A DNA stretch of 64,000 nucleotides from assembly GCA_963703665.1 (NCBI GenBank), contig CAVPFB010000007.1:124001-188000 (forward strand), in the 5' to 3' direction. Numbering within the stretch: the first letter of the stretch is position 1; each line of letters begins with the position of its first letter. The translations under genes and the position numbers were made by a program. The DNA comes from AP-15 sp963703665. Lineage in GTDB: Bacteria > Pseudomonadota > Alphaproteobacteria > ATCC43930 > CGMCC-115725. The notes beneath the pieces were generated by a model. That model did not search any database, was not told the origin of the DNA, and was given only the letters and a program-made list of their open reading frames with translations. Positions 52,187-61,774 of the stretch are shown piece after piece.

Positions 52187-55085
52187 ATGACATTGCAGCG
52201 GATCGTGCCGGTGCTGGCGGCACTGTTGCTCGCCGGCGGCAACGCGGCAGCCAGCCGCGACCGCCTCCGGCACGCTCTCGGTGCAGATCGCGGCATCGGC
52301 AGCACCGCCGAACACGATGACCCTGACGGACGCGAGCGGGCAGGGCGAGACCGGCTACCCCTTGCAGTTCGGCCGGCCGTTTGTCGACGGCGCGGTCCCG
52401 GCCGGCGCGCTGCCGCAGGTGCTGGTCAACGGGACTTCGGTCCCGACCCAGGCGGACGTGAAGAACCGCTATCCCGACGGCTCGGTCGAGTTCGCGGTCA
52501 TCGCCGCGGTGATCCCGAGCATCCCGGCCAATGGCGCGGTGCAGCTCGACCTTCCAGCCGACCGCCGCGGCCAACGAGCCCAACACGCCGCTGACCCAGG
52601 CGCAAATGCTCGATCCGAGCTACAATTTCGACGCGGCGATGACGCTGGTGGGCGGGACCCCGGCGGTGACGGCGCATATCACCGGTGCGGTGATCTCGGC
52701 CGCCAACCAGGCGCTCTATGTCAACGGCAACTGGCCGTCGATCACCAATGGCGGCTTTACGATCAGCATCAACGGCACGCCGGAGGTGGTGACCAGGATC
52801 GACCTGTCGAGCTGCGGCGCCAATTGCGGCACGACCATCAATACGGCGGTCGCGGCCGCGATCCCCGGCGCCAGCGTCCTGTTCCCGGCCTCGTGGACCG
52901 GGGAATTTGTCGGGCCGGCCGGATCGACGATCAGCTATGCCTCGCCGCCGCCCACCGGGTTTGACCTCTCCTCGTTTTACAACTGGACCGCCGGGACCGC
53001 GGTGTCATTTGCTCGGCGACCGCCATCGCCGCGAACCCGGTCACCGCGAGCGCCGACGCGCGCACGATGCTGCAGAACGGCGACTACACGCTGTGGACCT
53101 CGGGGCCGGTCGCACAGACCATCATCCTCGGCGACGACAGCCCGGCGGCGAAGTACGACCTCGGCTTCGGAGATGGCTACCAGCCGTTTCGGCCGCGCGT
53201 TTACGCGACCTTCTGGCCGGCGACCAAGCAGGTGTTCGTCCGCGCGGTCGGCGAGAACGACAAGACGACGCAGCTCGAAGACCTGGCCTACACCCTGACG
53301 ATCACCGGCGGCCAGGCCAGCCCGGCGACCGAGGCGACCGAAGATCTCTCCGGCGACCAGGCCGCCAATCCGAAGCTCGACTGGAACATGAGCGTGTGGA
53401 TCGAAGGAGCTTTTGGCTCGGGGGGGGGCGGCACGCCAAACCTGCAAGTCAACATCGACAACAACCTCGCCTATCTCGACAGCACGCGCTGGGTCCCGAA
53501 CTACGACCCTTCGGTGACGCTGTCCGCCGCCGCGCTCAATTATGAGTACGCGGGACCTATTACACGAACATCCCGCACGACATGTACGACGGCGTGTGGG
53601 ACGGCGGTGCGTGGACCAATGGCATGGGCACCACCGGGGCGCGCCAGGATCTCGGCCCCGAGCCGACCTGGGACGCGATGTGGCTCTATGGCGGCGACTG
53701 GCGGATGCGCCAGCTCAGCCTGGCGATGGCCGACATCGCCGCCGCGTGGCCGACGAACACCCGCGAGACCGATCCCTCGAAGCGCCTCAACCGGGCCGAC
53801 CCGGTCCCCACCGGCGGCCAGACCGGCAGCGGCTATGGCCTGCCGTTCGCGACCACCGATCGGAAGACCATCGGCCCGACCGGGGTGCAGGGCTGCGGCA
53901 CCGTCCTCTACGGCTACGGCGCTATTCGCCTCCGACCTGTTCAAGGTGGTCGGCGCGGTCAACACCAATCAGCCGTGGTGCGATGTCGAGGGCTCGCACG
54001 AGCCGGGGCCATTCTTCATCCCCTACGTCCTGACCGGCGACCCGTTCTACCTGCAAGAGCTGGAGAACTGGGCCAACTATGACGCGGCCGAGAGCATCGG
54101 CGGCCCCAACGGCGGCGTCAACGGCCGCGGCCCGACCGGAGACGAGGGCGGCGCCTCGAACCAGGTGCGCGGCGACGGCTGGATCCTCCGCAGCCGGGCC
54201 GAGGCGGCGTTCGCCGCACCGGACTGCGTCTCGTCCGCCGCCGGCCCTGGCGATGCCACTGCCGCCGGCTCCTGCGACGGCAGCCCCGGGGACAGCGATC
54301 CGGAAAAGACCTACCTGACGATCCTGACGCAGGAAGACATCGCCCGCTGGGAAGGTGCCAAGGGCGTTGCCGACCCGGTGCTGAGCGGCACCGCCGAATA
54401 CCAGTGGGCGCAGCAGACCGGCGATCCCGAGAGCGCATCCCTGTTCGGGACGCCGCCGGCAGCACCGCCGACCGGCATCGCCTGGGGGGCCAACGTCTAT
54501 GATGCCGCCCAGATCGGCGGCTACGTCGCGGCCGGCGCCTGGACCGACAGCACCATCTCCGCGGTCGATGACGTGTGGATGCACAATTACACGGTCTATT
54601 CGATCGGGCGGGCGACGGAATTGGGGTTTGCCGCAAAGCCCCTGCTCACGGCGACCGGGCAGTTCCTGACCGGCATGATCAACGCCGGCTATCCCGACCT
54701 GATCGCCTCGTACATCCTCCCGGTCGCCAAGGGCTCCACGTTTCTGACCACCTGGGCGCAGGTCGCCGGCGAGATGTCCTCGGACTATCTGACCGGCACC
54801 AACCCGAGCGACCCCGAAATTGCCGCCCTGAGCGGGCAGGGGCCGTTGCCCCTGACCTTCAAGGGCATGCTCACGAGCCAGGGCTATGACGCTTACGCCT
54901 CGGCGGCGTTGGCGACCCTGGTCGACGCGGGCGTGCCCGGCGCCGTCCAGGCCGAGGCGTGGATGCAGGCCAACGTCTACCAGCCGCTCCTGACCGGCGG
55001 CAGCCTCGCCGCCGACCCCAGCTGGGCGATCGTGCCGCGCACCGACACCAACACGCTGCCGTCGCAGCCGCTGACCCCGCAATAA
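52187..55085 (+). pseudogene. Large exported polysaccharide-lyase-like protein, multiply frameshifted
   Basis: A Sec signal (MTLQRIVPVLAALLLAGGNA) starts at ATG 52187 with GAGGGGC upstream. Homologous protein then passes through frames with breaks near 52,255, 52,560, 53,010, 53,555 and 53,925; the last long frame ends at 55085. The joined product is about 960 residues. The first 200 contain YPLQFGRPFVDGAVPAGALP and KNRYPDGSVEFAVIAAVIPS, like the RIFT-barrel N-domain of PcRGLX/YetA-type exo-rhamnogalacturonan lyases. A central region has WDAMWLYGGDWRMRQLSLAM and DVEGSHEPGPFFIPYVLTGD, then PFYLQELENWANYDAAES, an alpha/alpha-barrel-like pattern. A phage depolymerase cleaving capsule or exopolysaccharide is the likely role. 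Assigned by eye; family match not computed. Confidence 0.6.
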
Positions 55086-55099
55086 AGGAGATTGTGGAG

Positions 55100-55279
55100 A
55101 TGCCCAAAACCAAACGCGACAGTCGGGAACTTCTGGTGTGGCTCGACCAGGAGATCGAGCGTCACGGAGAGACCAAATACGCCGCCGATTGCTCGGGGCA
55201 GTGGCAGGCTTTTCGCGACGGCTTGATCCATGTCCGCGATCACCTGTCGATGCCGGCGCAACCATTGACGCCGCAATAA
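55100..55279 (+). CDS. Small phage protein of 59 residues
   Basis: ATG 55100 behind GTGGAG, 14 bp after the lyase-like gene. MPKTKRDSRELLVWLDQEIE then RHGETKYAADCSGQWQAF: charged and helical, with no recognised domain. It ends QPLTPQ, the same six residues as the end of the preceding gene, with the same stop-plus-AAAGGAG-type context. This suggests local duplication of the gene end. Confidence 0.55.
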   Translation: MPKTKRDSRELLVWLDQEIERHGETKYAADCSGQWQAFRDGLIHVRDHLSMPAQPLTPQ

Positions 55280-55295
55280 ACGGAGGCGAGAACCG

Positions 55296-55505
55296 ATGCT
55301 GCCCCGCAAGCTGACCGCGGTCGACCCGGAAAGCGAGCGCGCGCTCTACAAGATCGTGCGCCGCGACCTGATGACCGACGTACCCGGGCTGATCCTGTCA
55401 GCCAATATCGAAACCGGCTTGTGCCTGCTGCGCGGCGCCGACGCCGCCGTCCAGGAGCACAATTTCGGGCCGGACGGCCTGCGCATCGTGCCGGTGCGCC
55501 GATGA
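55296..55505 (+). CDS. Small phage protein of 69 residues
   Basis: ATG 55296, preceded by CGGAGGCGAG. MLPRKLTAVDPESERALYKI then VRRDLMTDVPGLILSANIET, a soluble alpha/beta-like chain with no recognised family. It overlaps the next gene by 4 bp (ATGA), so the small genes here are translated as a coupled run. Confidence 0.55.
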   Translation: MLPRKLTAVDPESERALYKIVRRDLMTDVPGLILSANIETGLCLLRGADAAVQEHNFGPDGLRIVPVRR

Positions 55506-55789
55506 TCGCCGACTGGAAGACTATGGACAGCGCGCCGCGCACACAGCCGCCTCCGGACGATCCCGGTGGTGGCGGCGTGCCGCCGCAGGGTCCGGAAATC
55601 CTCGTCTGCGATCAGTGGGACGATATGGCCGTCGTCCGCTGGAGTTCGTCGCTCGGCGGCGGACGGGGCGGCGCATACGCATGGCGTGACGGCACCGGGC
55701 GCGCGGCGTTTACGCGAGACCCGCCGCAGCCAGGCGATGAAGACGGGCTTCGCTGGGACAATTTGCCTGCCGGCTATCGGAAGTTTTGA
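55502..55789 (+). CDS. Small DUF551-like phage protein
   Basis: 95 residues from ATG 55502. IADWKTMDSAPRTQPPPDDP, GPEILVCDQWDDMAVVRWSS and RWDNLPAGYRKF resemble the phage DUF551 family (W-x2-M-x(3)P, then a short strand-turn-strand, VLVYD-type core). Role unknown. Coupled to the genes on both sides. Confidence 0.5.
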   Translation: MIADWKTMDSAPRTQPPPDDPGGGGVPPQGPEILVCDQWDDMAVVRWSSSLGGGRGGAYAWRDGTGRAAFTRDPPQPGDEDGLRWDNLPAGYRKF

Positions 55790-55790
55790 C

Positions 55791-56276
55791 ATGAGCATCC
55801 TCGCCTCGGACCTCTCGACCCAGGTGGTGATCCCGGCCCTGCAGTTGCTGGCGCCGGCGGGCATCCCCTACTCGCAGACCGCCCACGACCTGCTGATGGG
55901 CACGTGCGCCCAGGAAAGCATCATGGGTCTTTACCTGGTGCAGCAGAGCGGTCCTGGGGCCGGACTGTGGATGGCGACACCGAGCCTGGTGCCGGGCGTC
56001 GTCGCCAAATTGACCGCAGCGCAGCAGGCGGTGCTCAAATCTGTCGCGCAGAATGGCGATCTGACCAACACGACGCAGATCGTCACCAACCTGGCGCTGG
56101 CGGCGATGGTCGCGCGCGCCTGGTACTGGCTGGTGGCGGAACCGCTGCCCGCCGACACGATCGCCGGCCTGTGGGGCTATTACAAGCAATGGTATAATAC
56201 GCCAGCGGGCGCGGCGACCGAAATCCAGTGGAACACCAACTGGGGTCTGACCGGCATCGCGCTGCCGGCGAGCTGA
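55791..56276 (+). CDS. Putative lysozyme-like phage protein (QES motif)
   Basis: 161 residues from ATG 55791, 1 bp after the preceding stop. LLMGTCAQESIMGLYLVQQS and GPGAGLWMATPSL match the T-A-Q-E-S...GPA.GLWQ pattern of a family of phage peptidoglycan-degrading or internal virion proteins, where the Glu of QES would be catalytic. The C-terminal half contains TIAGLWGYYKQWYNTPAGAA and ends TGIALPAS. No signal peptide. Either a virion-associated muramidase or an inactive relative. Confidence 0.5.
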   Translation: MSILASDLSTQVVIPALQLLAPAGIPYSQTAHDLLMGTCAQESIMGLYLVQQSGPGAGLWMATPSLVPGVVAKLTAAQQAVLKSVAQNGDLTNTTQIVTNLALAAMVARAWYWLVAEPLPADTIAGLWGYYKQWYNTPAGAATEIQWNTNWGLTGIALPAS

Positions 56277-56297
56277 TCCGCTTGATGAAGGTTTCCT

Positions 56298-56588
56298 ATG
56301 CCATTTGAGAACGTTGACGGCAAGAATTTTGAGCAGGTTCTGCTTGGTATCGAGGAGTTTGTTCGGCCGGTGACGTTTCTGCTGAAACATCATCCCTCGG
56401 TCAATGGCTGGACCTGGGATCAGCACGTCAGCGCGCTGCGGACGATGATCGGCGCGGCGTCGGACAAGCTCTACGCGTCTGACGAAACCCACGGTCAGCA
56501 GATCGCCGCAGCGCAAGCGGCGATCGATAAGCTGCGGGTCGATCTCAATGGCCTTGGGCTGATCGTCGCGCGGCTCGACAGACGCTGA
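56298..56588 (+). CDS. Small helical phage protein
   Basis: 96 residues from ATG 56298. PFENVDGKNFEQVLLGIEEF, WDQHVSALRTMIGAASDKLY and ADETHGQQ-type helices suggest a helical protein with a C-terminal coiled coil (AAAQAAIDKLRVDLNGL). No family recognised. Precedes by one base a very short frameshifted gene. Confidence 0.5.
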   Translation: MPFENVDGKNFEQVLLGIEEFVRPVTFLLKHHPSVNGWTWDQHVSALRTMIGAASDKLYASDETHGQQIAAAQAAIDKLRVDLNGLGLIVARLDRR

Positions 56589-56725
56589 ATGCGCTTCGAC
56601 CAAGCCGATCATGACGCCTGGAAGCTCGGCTACGATCTTGCGGCCAAACGGAGCGCTTACCCAATAGCCTACCCGACCCCTCGCCGTCGGTGACGGCGCT
56701 GCAAAAGGAAGCCGCCGCCAAATGA
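56589..56725 (+). pseudogene. Short phage gene, frameshifted
   Basis: ATG 56589 gives MRFDQADHDAWKLGYDLAAK, then RSAYPIAYPTPRRR and a stop. Moving to the other frame near 56,662 continues LPDPSPSVTALQKEAAAK to TGA 56723-56725, which overlaps the ATG of the next gene in the ATGA style used elsewhere here. One missing base in TTACCCAATAGC would join them into about 45 residues. Product unknown. Confidence 0.45.
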
Positions 56726-57216
56726 CCACGCTCAAGCCATCCTACGTTTCGCCGGTTTCGCTGACGATCACCACCGGGTCGCTGGCGAGCGATGCGAACC
56801 TGCTGGCCGGCCGGCAGTCGAACATCGCCAACAACAGCTCGGATCTGGCGGTGGACAGCCTGGTCGGCGGGGCGATCGCAGCGCCGGGCTCGGCCCCGAC
56901 CGCCGGCACCTTTATCGAAGTTTGGCTGTTCGGCTCGTGGAACGGCGGCACCACCTACACTGCCGGCGCATCCGGCTCGGGCGACGCGAATCTGTCGCTG
57001 GCCACGACCGGCGTCAAGCAGCTGATGAGCCGGGTGGCGCTGATCAGCCAGACCGACACGACGGCGCGCGCCTATGATTTCGGCCCGTGCTCGGTCGCGC
57101 AGGCGTTCGGCGGCACGATGCCCGATCATTGGGGCGTCTTCATCGTCCACGATTTGGGTGTGACCTTGGGCGCCACTACGCTGCAATACGCCCCGGTGCA
57201 ATACACCAATGCCTAG
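56722..57216 (+). CDS. Phage structural protein, beta-sandwich
   Basis: 164 residues from ATG 56722. TTLKPSYVSPVSLTITTGSL, IANNSSDLAVDSLVGGAIAA and SAPTAGTFIEVWLFGSWNGG suggest a jelly-roll-like virion protein with a C-terminal MPDHWGVFIVHDLGVTLG strand pair. No signal peptide. It overlaps the LamG gene by 8 bp. Likely a fibre, baseplate or decoration component; no family name recognised. Confidence 0.6.
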   Translation: MTTLKPSYVSPVSLTITTGSLASDANLLAGRQSNIANNSSDLAVDSLVGGAIAAPGSAPTAGTFIEVWLFGSWNGGTTYTAGASGSGDANLSLATTGVKQLMSRVALISQTDTTARAYDFGPCSVAQAFGGTMPDHWGVFIVHDLGVTLGATTLQYAPVQYTNA

Positions 57217-57904
57217 CCTGCCGCGGATGCCGCGGGTGCAGCCGTTTCGGACCACGGCCAAGGGGCTGGTCGGTTGCTGGCCGTGTTTCGAGGGCGTCGG
57301 CCCGACAGTGCACGACATCTCCGGCCGGGCCAACGACGGCACCGTTGTCGTCAACGGCGGCTTCCCGGCCTGGGACACAGCCTCTCGCCCACCAGGGCCG
57401 TATCAGGAGGCAATGTCGTTTAATGGCGGCTCGGGCTACGTCGGCACGGCGCAGAACAGCCCGGTTCAGACGAGTCGTGTGAGCGTCTGCGCCTGGGTGA
57501 ATTATGCCCTCCTGGCCCGCGGCGATGCCGTCACCGTGGCCCACAACCTCGGCAGCCCGGCCGATCAGTTCGACCTGCTGGTGATCAGCGGCGCGCCGTA
57601 TTTTTTTATCTCCAACGGCTCGGCCGCTGCGAACAGCGGGGCCGGCCCAGCGCTCTCGGCCGAGACCTGGTATCATTTGTGCGGCCGCTATGACGGGACG
57701 ACGATCTCGGTCTGGGTCAACGGCGTGCTGGGCGCCGAGGCCGCCAGCTCTTTCGTGCTGGGCACCGGCATCGGCCAGCCGGTGCAGTTCGGCAACAACA
57801 GCGGCGGCGACGGCGCGATGACCGGCAGCATCGGCGACGTGCGGCTCTACGACCGCGCGCTGGCGCCATCGGAAATCTGGGACATCTACACCGGGAACGG
57901 CTGA
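57209..57904 (+). CDS. LamG/concanavalin-like lectin phage protein
   Basis: 231 residues from ATG 57209. Clear LamG pattern: GLVGCWPCFEGVGPTVHDIS, GRANDGTVVVNGGF, AMSFNGGSGYVGT, SVCAWVNYALLARGDA, TWYHLCGRYDGTTISVWVNG, IGDVRLYDRALAPSEIWDIY. Such domains bind carbohydrates and cap phage fibres. No signal peptide. Likely host-glycan recognition on the virion; it complements the Tat-exported lectin-like protein 10 kb upstream. Confidence 0.8.
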   Translation: MPSLPRMPRVQPFRTTAKGLVGCWPCFEGVGPTVHDISGRANDGTVVVNGGFPAWDTASRPPGPYQEAMSFNGGSGYVGTAQNSPVQTSRVSVCAWVNYALLARGDAVTVAHNLGSPADQFDLLVISGAPYFFISNGSAAANSGAGPALSAETWYHLCGRYDGTTISVWVNGVLGAEAASSFVLGTGIGQPVQFGNNSGGDGAMTGSIGDVRLYDRALAPSEIWDIYTGNG

Positions 57905-57907
57905 GGC

Positions 57908-57994
57908 ATGCGCTGCTCGTCCGCCAGCCGTCCAATCACCCAGCTCCGGCGAAGGCGGACCCGCCGGTCCGCCGCGCCGCTTGCTCCAGCGTAG
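57908..57994 (+). CDS. Possible very small basic phage protein
   Basis: 28 residues from ATG 57908 (GAGG just upstream), Arg-rich (RPITQLRRRRTRRSAAPLAP). It fills the gap between two coupled genes. It could be real or a chance frame; no supporting motif. Confidence 0.25.
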   Translation: MRCSSASRPITQLRRRRTRRSAAPLAPA

Positions 57995-58006
57995 GCGCAC
58001 CTCGGG

Positions 58007-58657
58007 ATGCGATCGCTATATCGAGCGCCGTCGAGCCGGCTGAACCTGTTCTCGCTGCCCTCCACGGGGACCACGGTCACGACCGACAGCGGTCTCGCCT
58101 TTGCGATCCTGGCGACGCCGGCTGCCGATTGCGCGGTCGTGACCGAAAGCTCCGGCCGAGTGTCGAGCGACCGTTCGGCGCCGCTCGAGAATTCCGGCCT
58201 TATGTCGAGCGATGGCGGCCTGCCGATCGAGGCCGCAGCGACGTTGGGCAGCGAACTGGTCCCGCTGTCCGAGGCGCTGCAATCGACGCGGATCGATCCC
58301 AACGTCCCGATAAAGTCGCTCGGAACTGCCTCTGTCGCCGTGACCGGCAATACTCCGCTGCTGATCGAGGTCGGCGCGACGGTGCGCTCCGATTGGGGCC
58401 TGACGGCCGAGGGGCTGGCGACGAGCCGCACCGATGCCGGGGCGGAGCTGGCGACGGAAACGCTGGCCGGGCTTGCGCAAGACACCACCGGCTCGATCGA
58501 GTGGTTGGGGAGCGGAGCAATAGTGATCGCGGATACGATGCTGCCGCTGGAATGGCAGCAGACGATGCCCACGGCGCTGGTTTCGCTCGAATCCGGGCCG
58601 AGCCGGGTCCGGCTGCTCGCGACCCCGGGCCGGGTTCGTCTGGTGAGGAGAAATTGA
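58007..58657 (+). CDS. Repetitive phage structural protein
   Basis: 216 residues from ATG 58007. The middle (about 55-190) is a series of imperfect repeats of 16-24 residues with a core like (S/T)-D-x(2)-x-P-(L/I)-E: SSDRSAPLEN, SSDGGLPIEA, ATLGSELVPLSE, IADTMLPLEWQQ. It begins RSLYRAPSSRLNLF and ends SRVRLLATPGRVRLVRRN, basic on both flanks. The repeat implies an elongated beta-solenoid or fibre-shaft protein. No named family. Confidence 0.6.
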   Translation: MRSLYRAPSSRLNLFSLPSTGTTVTTDSGLAFAILATPAADCAVVTESSGRVSSDRSAPLENSGLMSSDGGLPIEAAATLGSELVPLSEALQSTRIDPNVPIKSLGTASVAVTGNTPLLIEVGATVRSDWGLTAEGLATSRTDAGAELATETLAGLAQDTTGSIEWLGSGAIVIADTMLPLEWQQTMPTALVSLESGPSRVRLLATPGRVRLVRRN

Positions 58658-58658
58658 G

Positions 58659-59036
58659 ATGCATCTGCCCACTGCCTTCGATCCGATCGAGATCAGCGAA
58701 ATCGATAACTTCGCCTTCGATTTCACGGCAGATGTGGGTGCCGCGACGATGCTGTCCAGGAGCTGGACCTGCACGCTGGCACCGTATCAGACGGCGATTG
58801 ACCCGACGCCGCAATCGCGGATTTTGTCGGCATCGGCGCAGACGATGATTCAGCTTCGCTCACCCCTCGACGGCTCGCTGCAAACCAGGACGGGGTCTTT
58901 TTCGGTTGCGTCGGTCGGAGGTATGCCGGCTTCGGCGATCGGGGGCACCTATGTGCTCGAGGCTACCGCCAACCTCAGCGACGGCCGCGTGCTGAAGCTC
59001 AACTCGACGGTTTTGTGCGCGCCGCCTGGTCCCTGA
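58659..59036 (+). CDS. Small phage virion protein
   Basis: 125 residues from ATG 58659, 1 bp after the previous stop. HLPTAFDPIEISEIDNFAFD, FTADVGAATMLSRSWTCTLA and AIGGTYVLEATANLSDGRVL suggest an Ig-like or FN3-like beta domain of the sort often placed beside phage fibre genes. No signal peptide. Confidence 0.6.
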   Translation: MHLPTAFDPIEISEIDNFAFDFTADVGAATMLSRSWTCTLAPYQTAIDPTPQSRILSASAQTMIQLRSPLDGSLQTRTGSFSVASVGGMPASAIGGTYVLEATANLSDGRVLKLNSTVLCAPPGP

Positions 59037-59131
59037 TACCCGGACATCGCGCCAAGCTCTCGATCTGAGCGACGATGGCGGCCAGCGCCCCTGTCGCATC
59101 GCAACCCGAAGCAAAGGTCAGAAATCGTATC

Positions 59132-61313
59132 ATGAAAATCTACCTGCCGATCGCGAAGGTCGATGCCGCCCGGCGCGAGGTGTGGGGTTATGCCTCGACC
59201 GAAGCGCGCGACGACCAAGGTGAGGTGGTCAGGCGCGAGGCGCTGATCGCGGCGCTCGGCGACTACATGCGGTTTGCCAACATCCGCGAGATGCACCAGC
59301 TCTCGGCGGTCGGCGTCGCCAGGGAGGCCGCGGTCGACGATAGGGGCCTCTATGTCGGCGCCCGGATCGTCGATGACCAAGCGTGGCAGAAAGTGGTCGA
59401 GGGCGTCTACAAAGGCTACTCGATCGGCGGTCTCGTCACCCAGCGAGATCCGGCCGATTACAAGACGATCACCGGACTGGTCCTCAATGAAATCTCGCTG
59501 GTCGACCGCCCGGCCAATCCCGAGGCGGTGTTCGACTATTGGAAAGCCGCAGGAGCTTCGATCATGCCCGAGACCCGGTTCAATCCGCCGATTCAAATCT
59601 GGGCCTGCGGCACGCCCGAACACCGCCACCTGGCCAAGAACGAGGCTTTGAGATGCCAGGAGCGTGGCGTGCGGGTCGCCGGCTTCTCTCGGACGAGCGA
59701 GAGCGGCGGATCCGGCGTGGAGTTGATCGCCGCGGCGAGGAGTGCCATCGCAACGGCCGAAGGCGCGCTCGAAAAGGCCCAGAACAAGACCGGAGGGGAC
59801 GCCCCTTACGGCACGGTCGAGTACGCAGATCCGGGCTATCAGGCGGACGGCAAAAAGCGCTACCCGATCGACAGCGAAGAGCACATCCGGGCCGCCTGGA
59901 ACTTTATCCAGCGGCCGAGCAACGCGCAACGGTACACCACGACACAACTCGACCAGATCAAGGCCAGGATCGTCGCCGCGTGGAAAGAAAAAGTTGACAG
60001 AGATGGCCCGGCCGCAGTCGGTGACGGCAACAAGGCAGCACGCAACTCGGGACAGGCGGCGCTGACCAAAGCGCTGTGGGATGTCGGCCATGTCGCGCGC
60101 ATCATTCTCGATCTCGATTGGCTCGCGGACAGCCTGGCCGTCGAGGCAGCGATGGAGGGCGACGAAGTCGCCCCAGCCGGCGCGGCTCCAGGCGATCATC
60201 ACCGAGCTGTGCGGTTTTCTGAATGCGCTGGTGGCCGAAGAGACCGGCGAGATCCTCGACGATGCGGAGATCGGCGGCGCGCCCTGGCGCCCGGATATTG
60301 AGGATGTTCTGATCATGGCTGCCGGCGCGGCCGGCGCCGTGCATGTGGCCGATCTATGCCACGCGCGCGGCCCGAAGCTGCAGAAGTTTGCCGCCGCGCT
60401 TTTCGCAAAGACCAAGCACAGCCTGGGCGATCAGGCGCTGCTCGATCTTGCTCATCATGCGGTCGACAAGTGCATGGGCATGGATGGGTTGCTCTTCGCC
60501 GAAAAGAGCCGCCTGGGCAAGGCCCGCGACGCCCTGAAGGCGGCGGGTGCAGCCCCGAGTGAGGAGGCGACCGTCAATACGGCCCGCAACCCAGAGGTCC
60601 CTTCGCCGATGGCTCGGCCGCCGGCGGGCGAATTCCGTCCCGGCCAGAACGAGACGGTCGACACGTCGAAGCGACCGCCCTCGCCCGCCGGCGAGGGCGT
60701 GATGGAGATGATCGCGGCCGCGCTGGACAAGCGCGGATCGGGTCATCAGGCGCTGATGGACGTGGCGCATGACTGCATCGGCAAGCTGACCGACGGGGCG
60801 TGCTGCGCCACGGTTAAATCCGGCGCCCGCCATTCGCAGGAAACCTTGCAGCGGCTGGCCGAGGCGCATGACCATCTGGTCGCCGCCGGCGCCAAATGCG
60901 ATGCGGCGGGTTTTGTCCCCGAGGCGGAATGGCAGGGGACGGAATTCGAGACCGGCAAGGCCGCGGCGGGCAATCTGGCCAAGATGTTGGCCGGCGAACG
61001 GGCGGAAAAGGCGGCGCTGATCGCGACCCTTTCCGACATCGTGCCGCGCCTAGACCAGCTGACCAAGCGGGTCGAGGACATCGCGCGCACGCCGCTGCCG
61101 CCGCTGACCATGAGCAAGAGCGTAACCGGGATTTCGAAGCAGCAGGATTGGGGGCTCGGTGCCAGCGGGGCAACGCCCGACGATCTCGCCGCCGCCTTCT
61201 CTCGGATGAGCAAGGAAGAGCAGACCCTGACCCTGATCAAGGCGAGCTATGCCAATCCGATCCACCCTCCAGGCCTCGCGCCCGCCACCGCGAAGGACCA
61301 GCGGGGCGAATGA
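59132..61313 (+). pseudogene. XkdF-type phage serine protease/scaffold protein, frameshifted
   Basis: ATG 59132 starts MKIYLPIAKVDAARREVWGY, the XkdF (PBSX) pattern, with FANIREMHQLSAVGVAREAA, LYVGARIVDDQAWQKVVEGV and YKGYSIGGLVTQRDPADYKT, NEISLVDRPANPEAVF. A DUF6582-like segment follows: YGTVEYADPGYQADGKKRYP and IDSEEHIRAAWNFIQ. After about 60,168 the frame shifts (one extra G in GAAGTCGCC) and continues with RLQAIITELCGFLNALVAEE, Ala-rich helical repeats and a Thr-Leu-rich tail (LTLIKASYANPIHPPGL) to 61313. Joined it is about 725 residues. It probably processes or scaffolds the capsid. Confidence 0.75.
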
Positions 61314-61368
61314 GCCTTAGGCCCATTCTCGCCGCCAAATCACGGTGTTTTTGCTTCGGAGCAGTGCA

Positions 61369-61774
61369 ATGTCAGCAGACCCGGATTTCCTTGACCCCGG
61401 TTTTTGGACACCGATCCCGGAACCGGTACAGCAGGAGCTTCTGCGCCAAGGCGAGATAGGGCCCATGGTACGCTGGCCCTCGCGCAAGGATCGGACCAGC
61501 GCCGTAACCCACGATGGGTGTATTTGGCGCAGTAGGAGTGGCTTTGTTTGCCGCTGCGATAACATTAATTTCTGCTGCCCGCCCAAATTGGGGATTGCCC
61601 CTCTCCTTCGGAATTGCCGGGCTGGGGTTGTTCGTCTCCGCCGGAATGTGCATGAAAGCAATGGCGCCGGTAGATTTCCTTCCACCGGGCGCTCGTCCTA
61701 GCAGCATGTTTCGGACGGACGTCTCAGATTACCAAAGATTTAGAGCGGCGCTCATAAATCTGACTGAGCTTTAG
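61369..61774 (+). pseudogene. Small membrane protein, probably frameshifted
   Basis: ATG 61369 gives SADPDFLDPGFWTPIPEPVQ and QELLRQGEIGPMVRWPSRKD. From ATG 61514 the neighbouring frame reads GVFGAVGVALFAAAITLISA, then WGLPLSFGIAGLGLFVSAGM, two transmembrane helices, ending ALINLTEL. Removing one G from GATGGGTG near 61,512 joins them as THDGVFGAVGV, a 134-residue protein with a soluble N-terminus. If not joined, the second frame alone is an 86-residue double-pass membrane protein. Unrelated in style to flanking head genes. Confidence 0.5.

Noticed and set aside
52187..55085. Several separate overlapping genes in this stretch
   Set aside because: Each frame ends where the next continues the same protein family and the signal peptide belongs to the first; one broken gene is simpler.
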